Source: Candidatus Peregrinibacteria bacterium RIFCSPLOWO2_01_FULL_39_12 (GTDB lineage: Bacteria; Patescibacteriota; Gracilibacteria; UBA1369; LOWO2-01-FULL-3). Taken from it: a stretch of 6,007 nt of DNA. The stretch lies in the NCBI GenBank assembly GCA_001787455.1, contig MFXA01000038.1:1-6007 (forward strand), read 5' to 3'. The notes beneath the pieces were generated by a model. It did no database searches, was not told the origin of the DNA, and saw nothing but the letters and a program-made list of their open reading frames with translations. The position numbers and the translations under genes are program-made. This document shows positions 1 through 4,974 of this stretch, piece after piece (position 1 is the first letter of the stretch; each line of letters starts with the position of its first letter).

Positions 1-1309
1 AGAAGAGTTTGTAAATTTCCCCTATATCCCCAGCTCCCATAGTTACAATTACATCGAATTTTTTGTGATTTTTTTTGATGTATTGTGCGGTTTTTTCCAT
101 GCTAATACCGTTTTGTACGCAAGAATGGTGTTTTTTTATAACCTTTACCAGCTCGTCCACTGAAATTACTTTTAATCCTTTTCCGTAGTCGCGGGCATCG
201 TAAATATCCGGAATAATAATTTCATTTACCGCATAAAAAGATTTTCCAAATTCTTCCAAGAAAATTTTTGTTCTGCTGTATTGGTGAGGCTGGTAAACAC
301 ACAATATTTTGGCTTCAGGATGCGTTTCCCGTATTGCCGACAAAGTTGACCTTACTTCCGTTGGATGATGCCCGTAGTCATCAATAAAAATCGTATGCGG
401 GAATTTCGTTTTCTTATATTCCATTCTGCGCCAGCTTCCATGATAGTTTTTTAATGATTTTTTAATTTTTTCAATCGGTACTTTCAGCTCTACCGCAGTG
501 GCAGCCGCCAATGAAGCGTTTTTCAAATTGAATTTCCCGTGGATTCCCGGACGAATGTTTATTTTTTCTTTACTTTTACCGCTTATCCTTTTTACTTTTA
601 AATTGCTAGCCTTTGGCGTAACACGAACCGCCTGACTGCTGAATCTGTCATCCTCATCTATTATAACCGTTCCATTTTTTTTGATTTTTCCTATTAACTG
701 CTTAAATGCTTTTTTATAATCCTGAATGTTTTTATAGTAGTCCAAATGATCCGCTTCTATATTTGTAATCACCAAAATATCCGGTTCAAAATTCAAAAAA
801 GATCTTTTATATTCGCACGCTTCAATAATAAGCAAATCGCTTTTTCCCACTCTGTAATTTTGATTCTTAAATTCTTTCAGTTTAGTGCCAATTACAACCG
901 TCGGATCGAGTTTTGCATTTGCCGCTATAAGCGAAATCATTGCTGTAGTAGTGGATTTCCCATGCGCTCCGGCAACTGCAATCGTGAAGTGTTTTTTCGT
1001 TAATTCTCCAAGCGCTTGCGGATAAGACAAACATTTTATTTTAAGATTTTTCGCCTTTTTCATCTCCGGATTCGTGTCCGGGATTGCAGGAGAATAAATA
1101 ATCAGCTGATGTTTTTTGTTTACATTTTTTTCGCTGTGACCGATTGAAATCTTAATTTTTTTTAATCTTAAAGATTCCGTTATTTCGGTTTTTACCAAAT
1201 CCGATCCGGAAATTATTTTTCCTTTTTCTCTCAATATTTGCGCCAAACTGGATGTTCCGATTCCTCCGATGCCAACAAAGTGTATGAATTTCGCTTTATC
1301 TATAATCAT
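1..1309 (-). CDS. murC: UDP-N-acetylmuramate--L-alanine ligase MurC (3' end cut by window edge)
   Basis: MurC is the cytoplasmic ATP-dependent ligase that adds L-alanine to UDP-N-acetylmuramic acid, the first amino-acid step of peptidoglycan precursor synthesis. I translated 436 codons by hand. The order of motifs is that of MurC: N-terminal Rossmann UDP-binding motif FVGIGGIG (11-18), ATP P-loop GAHGKSTTTAM (114-124, Lys118), EACEYKRSFL (163-172), TNIEADHLDYY (182-192), GSWRRMEY (291-298), DDYGHHPTEVR (310-320) and YQPHQYSRT (339-347). The frame is still open at base 1, but TMGAGDIGEIYKLF (423-436) is the usual extreme C-terminus, so few residues are missing. The start ATG at 1309 is the first possible one, because an in-frame TAA lies four codons upstream; no Shine-Dalgarno is visible. 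Oddities: the P-loop has Ala115 and Ser119 where GTHGKTTT is usual, and Gly313 replaces the usual Ala of DDYAHHPTE. Mpl is the main alternative, but the short N-terminus and DDYGHHPTE favour MurC. Confidence 0.95.
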   Translation of the reverse strand, partial: MIIDKAKFIHFVGIGGIGTSSLAQILREKGKIISGSDLVKTEITESLRLKKIKISIGHSEKNVNKKHQLIIYSPAIPDTNPEMKKAKNLKIKCLSYPQALGELTKKHFTIAVAGAHGKSTTTAMISLIAANAKLDPTVVIGTKLKEFKNQNYRVGKSDLLIIEACEYKRSFLNFEPDILVITNIEADHLDYYKNIQDYKKAFKQLIGKIKKNGTVIIDEDDRFSSQAVRVTPKASNLKVKRISGKSKEKINIRPGIHGKFNLKNASLAAATAVELKVPIEKIKKSLKNYHGSWRRMEYKKTKFPHTIFIDDYGHHPTEVRSTLSAIRETHPEAKILCVYQPHQYSRTKIFLEEFGKSFYAVNEIIIPDIYDARDYGKGLKVISVDELVKVIKKHHSCVQNGISMEKTAQYIKKNHKKFDVIVTMGAGDIGEIYKLF

Positions 1310-1377
1310 GTCCGAATTTTAGCGTAATTGCTTTGAAAAATAAACTATGTTAAATTCGTCATAGCCTAATTTTCTTT
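1310..1377. promoter_or_regulatory. Divergent murC / FtsB-like gene promoter region
   Basis: These 68 bp are the only space for both divergent promoters. On the minus strand TAAAAT (1321-1316) is a good -10 hexamer, matching the consensus at five of six positions. It ends 6 nt before the murC ATG, which would place transcription initiation at or very near the start codon. No good -35 lies 16-18 bp upstream (TTTATT at best). On the plus strand the signal is unclear: TTGAAA (1333-1338) is a fair -35 but has no convincing -10 at standard spacing, and TTGCTT (1328-1333) with TTAAAT (1350-1355) is an alternative at 16 bp. Neither start has a Shine-Dalgarno. The murC -10 is moderately supported; the plus-strand promoter is a guess. 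Confidence 0.45.
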
Positions 1378-1776
1378 ATGTCCTCACGTTTTTCCCATAC
1401 ATCGAGCTTAACTAAAATTATTATCATAGTTGAGTTTGTTCTTGTGAGTTATCTCTTATATTCCTTAACCAAAAACGTATATAACAGCTATAAAGTTGAT
1501 AAGTATATTGAATCTTTTGAGAAGGAAAATTCTTTGATAGAGATGGAGAATAAGCAGAAAAATGAGGATTATTTGTATTTTACATCCGAGGAATATATAG
1601 ATAAAATCGCCAAACAAAATTTAGGGCTGGTTAACCATGGCGAAGAAGTGATAATACTTGCTTCTGCAGGTGTTAATGAGAAAACCGATCCGAGTGAAGA
1701 TTTGTCCGGTGAATTTGCGAAAGATTCCAAGGCTTCCAATTTTGAGCAGTGGTTCAAGTTTTTCTTTGAAGATTGA
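1378..1776 (+). CDS. FtsB/DivIC-like septum formation initiator protein
   Basis: This 132-residue protein has the layout of FtsB/DivIC, the small bitopic divisome proteins that pair through a coiled coil with FtsL and help activate septal peptidoglycan synthesis. A short cytoplasmic N-terminus is followed by one membrane span (about 12-30, IIIIVEFVLVSYLLYSL), then a charged heptad-like segment (about 36-63), then the family hallmark YIDKIAKQNLGLVNHGEEVI (73-92), equivalent to the 'YIEkiARekLglvkpgE' stretch. After this comes a variable acidic linker (100-118) and an aromatic end, NFEQWFKFFFED. I recall similar W/F-rich ends in CPR homologues, but that is from memory. ATG 1378 is the only sensible start, with TAA in frame at 1351; no Shine-Dalgarno is seen. 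It is divergent from murC, so two cell-envelope genes share an intergenic region. Family membership is secure; whether it is FtsB or DivIC cannot be told from sequence alone, so no symbol is given. Confidence 0.87.
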   Translation: MSSRFSHTSSLTKIIIIVEFVLVSYLLYSLTKNVYNSYKVDKYIESFEKENSLIEMENKQKNEDYLYFTSEEYIDKIAKQNLGLVNHGEEVIILASAGVNEKTDPSEDLSGEFAKDSKASNFEQWFKFFFED

Positions 1777-1798
1777 TCTTGTGTGGTTTTTGTAAAGA

Positions 1799-1827
1799 TT
1801 GACTTTAGAGATGGGTTAGCTTATTTT
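1799..1827 (+). promoter_or_regulatory. Promoter of the tRNA unit
   Basis: TTGACT (1799-1804) matches the -35 consensus at five of six positions. It is followed after exactly 17 bp by TATTTT (1822-1827), which matches the -10 consensus at four of six. Transcription would begin about 1834, some 7 nt ahead of the mature 5' end of tRNA-fMet at 1841. Spacing, position and strand all fit a sigma-70 promoter driving the initiator tRNA and probably the second tRNA as well. Confidence 0.62.
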
Positions 1828-1840
1828 CTTTTGGTAATGA

Positions 1841-1915
1841 CGCGGGGTAGAGCAGTGGCAGCTCGTCGGGCTCATAACCCGGAGGTCGGCGGTTCGAATC
1901 CGCCCCCCGCAACCA
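1841..1915 (+). tRNA. Initiator tRNA-fMet (CAU)
   Basis: A complete cloverleaf can be folded. The acceptor strands are 1841-1847 and 1905-1911, with all pairs formed except the first, C1 against A72. That unpaired end is the bacterial initiator mark allowing formylation and avoiding EF-Tu. The D arm is GAGC/GCTC (1850-1853/1861-1864) with a short seven-base loop containing GG. The anticodon stem TCGGG/CCCGG has the three consecutive G-C pairs next to the loop that direct the tRNA to the P site, and loop CTCATAA has anticodon CAT (1873-1875). The variable loop is AGGTC. The T arm GGCGG/CCGCC (1888-1892/1900-1904) has loop TTCGAAT. Discriminator A1912 and an encoded CCA (1913-1915) complete it. 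Both initiator hallmarks are present, so the identity is firm. Confidence 0.97.
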
Positions 1916-1916
1916 A

Positions 1917-1950
1917 AGACACGGAGCGAGTGTAACGAGCGGAGTGTCTC
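1917..1950 (+). repeat. Purine-rich direct repeat inside a small inverted repeat, just after tRNA-fMet
   Basis: Beginning 2 nt after the CCA end, AGACAC (1917-1922) and GTGTCT (1944-1949) can form a 6-bp stem. The loop holds an imperfect direct repeat, GAGCGAGTGT (1924-1933) and GAGCGGAGTGT (1937-1947), so the second repeat copy runs into the stem arm. No T-run follows, so it does not look like a standard intrinsic terminator. It could be a processing signal between two tRNAs, a weak attenuator or a copy of a dispersed repeat. The repeats are seen; the role is unknown. Confidence 0.5.
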
Positions 1951-1965
1951 TTATAAATTAAAATC

Positions 1966-1982
1966 GGTCGCCTAAGGCGACC
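1966..1982. repeat. Perfect 7-bp hairpin in the tRNA spacer
   Basis: GGTCGCC (1966-1972), loop TAA, then GGCGACC (1976-1982) make a perfect GC-rich stem. On the plus strand it is followed by ACAATATC, with no T-tract. On the minus strand the hairpin is followed by GATTTTAATTTATAA, moderately T-rich, so a terminator acting on minus-strand transcripts leaking from the large gene is possible. A processing or pausing hairpin between two tRNAs is an equal alternative. Confidence 0.5.
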
Positions 1983-1994
1983 ACAATATCCCAG

Positions 1995-2010
1995 TCCGGC
2001 TAAGTCCGGA
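1995..2010. repeat. Second small hairpin in the tRNA spacer
   Basis: TCCGG (1995-1999) and CCGGA (2006-2010) form a 5-bp stem with loop CTAAGT. The same stretch also reads as a direct repeat of AGTCCGG (1993-1999 and 2003-2009). It lies 16 nt before the second tRNA. The adjoining GAGACAC (2009-2015) is complementary to GTGTCTC (1944-1950), so a longer-range pairing that excludes the 1917-1949 hairpin is possible. No T-run follows. Confidence 0.35.
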
Positions 2011-2026
2011 GACACATTATCATCTC

Positions 2027-2103
2027 GGCAGGGTAGCTCAGTTGGTGAGAGCGTCGGATTCATAACCCGGAGGTCGGGAGTTCGAATCTCCCCCCTGCCA
2101 CCA
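2027..2103 (+). tRNA. tRNA-Met (CAU), elongator; tRNA-Ile2 not excluded
   Basis: A complete 77-nt cloverleaf with encoded CCA. Acceptor GGCAGGG/CCCTGCC (2027-2033/2093-2099) is fully paired, so this is not an initiator. The D arm is GCTC/GAGC with loop AGTTGGTGA; anticodon loop TTCATAA has CAT at 2061-2063; variable loop AGGTC; T arm GGGAG/CTCCC (2076-2080/2088-2092) with loop TTCGAAT; discriminator A2100. The anticodon stem TCGGA/CCCGG has an A31 x C39 mismatch beside the loop. CAU could also belong to tRNA-Ile2, where C34 is converted to lysidine by TilS. Acceptor pairs A4-U69 and G5-C68 match neither the E. coli Met nor Ile2 pattern, so elongator Met is favoured but not proven. It lies 111 nt after tRNA-fMet with no clear promoter of its own, so co-transcription is likely. 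Confidence 0.9.
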
Positions 2104-2106
2104 CAG

Positions 2107-2127
2107 AATTTTTGCCTCGCAAAATTT
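2107..2127. terminator. Possible bidirectional terminator between convergent tRNA unit and ATPase gene
   Basis: Arms AATTTTTGC (2107-2115) and GCAAAATTT (2119-2127) flank a CTC loop and form a nine-position stem with one T.T mismatch. It sits 4 nt after the second tRNA on the plus strand and 3 nt after the stop codon of the large minus-strand gene, where a shared terminator would be expected. The stem is AT-rich and only a loose T-run follows in either direction, so it would be weak. No better terminator is visible for either transcript. Confidence 0.4.
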
Positions 2128-2129
2128 CC

Positions 2130-4898
2130 TTATTTACTCACAGGTTCTTTTTGCTGAGCGACAGGCTGAGCTGATGATGGTGAAGCTTGGATTGGCGGAG
2201 GAGGCGGAAGCGGCTGTTGAACTGCTGGCATGTTCGGCATAGCCGGCATTCCTGCAGGCATTGCTCCACCTAAAATTTGCGCCATAGCGTTGCCTTCCGG
2301 CGGCGCAGACATATTCGGCTGTGACGGAAGCATACTGATATCGACAGGCGGAGCTTCAAAATCAATTCCAACTCTGGCTGAAATTTCTTCTTCAACAAAT
2401 TTGCGTTTTCTTCCATATTTTAATCCCGAATATTCCTGAACAATCTTGGATATTTTTGGATTTTGCTTGCTCGTATCCCAAACTGTGGCAACCGAAAACG
2501 GACGCGATGTTGTATTGTTGATATTTAATTTAATGTACATTTTATAATTTGAAATTCCTATTACGTCCTGTTCCGTTAAAAGCGGCGCGTATTCTTTTGC
2601 CAAGTACTCGGCATCATCGGCTCCCACTTTAAATGAACACAGTGTTCCTACGTTGCCGAACACTGCATCCCTGATTTGTGTTGATGTTACGCCAAATTTG
2701 GTTACAACCAGCTGATTGATGTACTGATGCGCCATTATCAAATTCAAATGATATTTTCTCGCTTCGGAAAGGATTGAACAAAAACTGTCTGTCGCAAAAT
2801 TCTGGAACTCATCAACATACAGAAAAAAATCTCTTCTTTTTTCTTCAGGAATATCAGTGCGGCTCATAGCCGCCATTTGCAATCTTGCGACTATGACAAG
2901 TCCTAAAAGCTGAGTGTTCAAATCCCCTATTTTACCTTTTGAAAGTTTGATAAGCAGGATTTTGCCTTCATCCATCATTTTCCTGAAATCAAATGCGGAT
3001 TTCTTTTGACCGATTGTATTTCTCATTATTGCATTCGTAATAAACGGTCCGAACTTCGCGCTGAAATACGGGATCATTTCCTGGCGCTCTCTATCTCCGG
3101 TATTTGCGTATTCATGTTGCCAGAAAGATTTAACCACAGGATTTGTCACTTTTTTAACTTTATATTTCAAGAACGCATCATCCGTAAAAATTCTAGGAAC
3201 ATCTATAAGAGTTGCACCTTCTTCTTTATCTTCCATAAGCGTCAAACATGCATTTCTGAAATAATGCTGGATACGCGGACCGAAAATTTCGTCACCGAAA
3301 AGTTTTATAAAAATTTCCGTCGCTTGTGAAGATGACATATCCATTTCTGCGGGATTGTCGGCTTCAAGTATATTTAAACCCATCGGTCTTTCCACGTCCG
3401 ACGGATCAAAAATAACAACGTCTTTTACTCTTTCTTTCGGTATATACAGCAAAAGATCCTCTATCAAATCTCCATGAGGGTCTATGACGCACACACCTTC
3501 CCCATTCCAAATATCCTGCCTTGCCATGAATGACAAAAGTGCGGATTTACCCGAACCGGATTTTCCTATGATGTAATGATGTCTTGAACGATCCTGCCTT
3601 TGGAAGTAGATCGGTTTTTTTAAGCCCCTAAACATATTATGTCCGAGAAGTATTCCCTCTGTAGGTGTATCAACCGGTGCCGGAAGCACTTTGTAATCCA
3701 GCCATTTTATGTTTGGACTTGTATTATATTTACTGCATGGAAAGTGAAAAATACTTGCCAGCTCTTCTTCCGCCAATAGTGAATGTTTCTCTCCGAAAAA
3801 CAGAATTTTATCCAGCAGACGTTTTTTAAAATTGTATAAGAAAAATAGGTTGCTTATAGCATCTATGAAAAATAATCTTCTTGTCTGAAACCAGTTTGAA
3901 GAAGTGTCTTTAAACAGATTCAACCCGATTATCATATTGTTGCTGATATCTTCCGCGCGCTTTTCTGTTTTCGCTGTTGCCAACAGCCTGATTACAGTAT
4001 CAAAGCCCGATTGCCGCGATTTCTCACCAATCGACTTTGCCACTTCTTCTTTTGACTGAAGCATACGGACGTATCCGCCTCCACTATCTTGTTTATCTCC
4101 AGCTTCCATTTTCTCGTAACCTAAAAATATTCCTTTAATGACATTTAAAAATCCTCCAATAACTGGAATTTTTCCACCTTGATTTCCTTTTCCTTTGAAA
4201 TAAGCTTCGCCAAACTCTTCGGCTTTCTTTGCCCATTTATTGCTCTTTGGACGAATTACCATCTGAATAACAGCGGTTTCATCGTTTTCCATTTTAGTGA
4301 AGATGTTTGTAAGATCGTTTAACGGATCATTTTCAATGGTTTTAAATGTCCTTATAGGGAACCAGAATTGTTTTTGAGTGTATGCGTAAAATCCTTTTAC
4401 CCAACTGTCTTTAGCTTTTAATTGGTAAGGTTCTACGGGTTGTACATCCGCATTCGGATAATAAGAAGTGATCTGTTTTTCGAGAATTTCCTGATAATAT
4501 TTCGGCGTCGTCACGTAAAAATCCAAAACCTTATTTTGCGCCACCAATTCAAATGAAAAAATGTTATTTTGCAGTATCATTGTTTTGATGCTGTTCATCA
4601 TGTTTAATTCTCCGGTTTCATGCAGATTTCTGAAAAATTGAGCCATGATTGATATCTTCTCCCTAAAATCTTTGTCCGTATCTTTTTCTTTATCTTTCGG
4701 GGAATCGTCGCGCGGAAGAATAATTTTTAAAAATACAAGATCGTTGCTTTGAAATAACCTGATCGAATATCTAAAAATATTTAAAGCAAGCCATAATCCT
4801 ATAATAGAACCTATGAATATCACCGTAAATTCTATCGGATTTGTTTTGATGTATTCCCAGAAAATGATCGAGTACTGCCTGATTTGACCCATATTCAT
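2130..4898 (-). CDS. Membrane-anchored VirD4/TraG-type (type IV secretion coupling-like) ATPase
   Basis: A 922-residue protein of the VirD4/TraG/HerA-FtsK group of DNA-pumping AAA+ ATPases. One membrane span lies at about 22-42, placing the rest in the cytoplasm. Residues 80-400 form a domain I cannot name. The motor domain follows: Walker A GKSGSGKSALL (445-455), the DPHGDL motif (473-478), Walker B FFLYVDEFQNF (691-701, Asp696-Glu697), a sensor-like IMAHQYINQL (721-730) and a C-terminal VGADDAEYLAKEY (758-770), as in TraD/TraG 'TraM recognition' regions. The tail (about 848-922) is low-complexity, rich in Pro, Ala, Met and Gln, with five consecutive prolines (898-902). Coupling proteins normally hand DNA or protein to a type IV secretion channel; no relaxase, VirB4 or pilin gene is in the window, so conjugation is not shown, and DNA uptake or another translocation role fits equally. 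Start: ATG 4898, with a second ATG two codons later; a good promoter lies just upstream. Confidence 0.9.
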   Translation of the reverse strand: MNMGQIRQYSIIFWEYIKTNPIEFTVIFIGSIIGLWLALNIFRYSIRLFQSNDLVFLKIILPRDDSPKDKEKDTDKDFREKISIMAQFFRNLHETGELNMMNSIKTMILQNNIFSFELVAQNKVLDFYVTTPKYYQEILEKQITSYYPNADVQPVEPYQLKAKDSWVKGFYAYTQKQFWFPIRTFKTIENDPLNDLTNIFTKMENDETAVIQMVIRPKSNKWAKKAEEFGEAYFKGKGNQGGKIPVIGGFLNVIKGIFLGYEKMEAGDKQDSGGGYVRMLQSKEEVAKSIGEKSRQSGFDTVIRLLATAKTEKRAEDISNNMIIGLNLFKDTSSNWFQTRRLFFIDAISNLFFLYNFKKRLLDKILFFGEKHSLLAEEELASIFHFPCSKYNTSPNIKWLDYKVLPAPVDTPTEGILLGHNMFRGLKKPIYFQRQDRSRHHYIIGKSGSGKSALLSFMARQDIWNGEGVCVIDPHGDLIEDLLLYIPKERVKDVVIFDPSDVERPMGLNILEADNPAEMDMSSSQATEIFIKLFGDEIFGPRIQHYFRNACLTLMEDKEEGATLIDVPRIFTDDAFLKYKVKKVTNPVVKSFWQHEYANTGDRERQEMIPYFSAKFGPFITNAIMRNTIGQKKSAFDFRKMMDEGKILLIKLSKGKIGDLNTQLLGLVIVARLQMAAMSRTDIPEEKRRDFFLYVDEFQNFATDSFCSILSEARKYHLNLIMAHQYINQLVVTKFGVTSTQIRDAVFGNVGTLCSFKVGADDAEYLAKEYAPLLTEQDVIGISNYKMYIKLNINNTTSRPFSVATVWDTSKQNPKISKIVQEYSGLKYGRKRKFVEEEISARVGIDFEAPPVDISMLPSQPNMSAPPEGNAMAQILGGAMPAGMPAMPNMPAVQQPLPPPPPIQASPSSAQPVAQQKEPVSK

Positions 4899-4916
4899 CT
4901 ATAAAAATATCTCTAT

Positions 4917-4945
4917 ATTTTATCAGAAAAAGGCTTTTTGGACAA
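4917..4945 (-). promoter_or_regulatory. Extended -10 promoter of the VirD4-like ATPase gene
   Basis: Reading the minus strand, TTGTCC (4945-4940) is followed after exactly 17 bp by TAAAAT (4922-4917), preceded by TGA to give an extended -10. The -35 matches at four of six positions and the -10 at five of six. The -10 ends 18 nt before ATG 4898, so the leader would be only about 10-12 nt. It contains no Shine-Dalgarno at a usable distance, the only purine patch being GAG 12 nt upstream of the ATG. Confidence 0.66.
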
Positions 4946-4965
4946 GGGTCATTATGTGGTAAGAT
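4938..4965 (+). promoter_or_regulatory. Extended -10 promoter of the cysteine-rich protein gene, overlapping the opposite -35
   Basis: TAAGAT (4960-4965) is preceded by TGG, giving an extended -10, and matches the consensus at four of six positions. TTGGAC (4938-4943), 16 bp upstream, is a weak -35 that may be compensated by the TGn element. The -10 ends 9 nt before ATG 4975, so the leader would be only 2-3 nt. Its -35 shares bases 4940-4943 with the -35 of the divergent ATPase promoter. Confidence 0.5.
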
Positions 4966-4974
4966 ATTTGAGCT

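Noticed and set aside
746..1003. 85-codon plus-strand frame
   Set aside because: It is antisense to murC, whose motifs run through this part unbroken; the peptide shows no domain features.
1569..1757. 62-codon minus-strand frame
   Set aside because: It lies wholly opposite the FtsB/DivIC-like gene and has no motifs.
1731..1800. Possible terminator after the FtsB/DivIC-like gene (AAGATTGATCTT followed by a T-run near 1787-1791)
   Set aside because: The palindrome leaves a loop of only two bases and the T-run is 7 nt away, so it is not a convincing hairpin terminator.
2018..2023. TATCAT as a -10 for the second tRNA
   Set aside because: It ends 3 nt before the mature tRNA start, too close for a transcription start upstream of it, and there is no -35 at proper spacing.
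1872..2063. A 63-codon minus-strand frame ending in a GGGFEPPTSGL-like peptide
   Set aside because: It is antisense to both tRNA genes. This peptide ending is the reverse-strand translation of the T arm and variable region of a tRNA and is a well-known spurious protein prediction.
1841..2103. tRNA genes as attachment sites of an integrated element carrying the ATPase
   Set aside because: No duplicated tRNA 3' fragment or integrase is visible in the window; the similarity between the two tRNAs lies in the anticodon arm, and both genes are whole.
2230..2439. 69-codon plus-strand frame rich in Gly, Ala and Ile
   Set aside because: It is the reverse of the low-complexity proline-rich tail of the ATPase; its composition is explained by that.
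3006..3329. 107-codon plus-strand frame
   Set aside because: It is antisense to the ATPase motor domain and lacks any recognisable feature.
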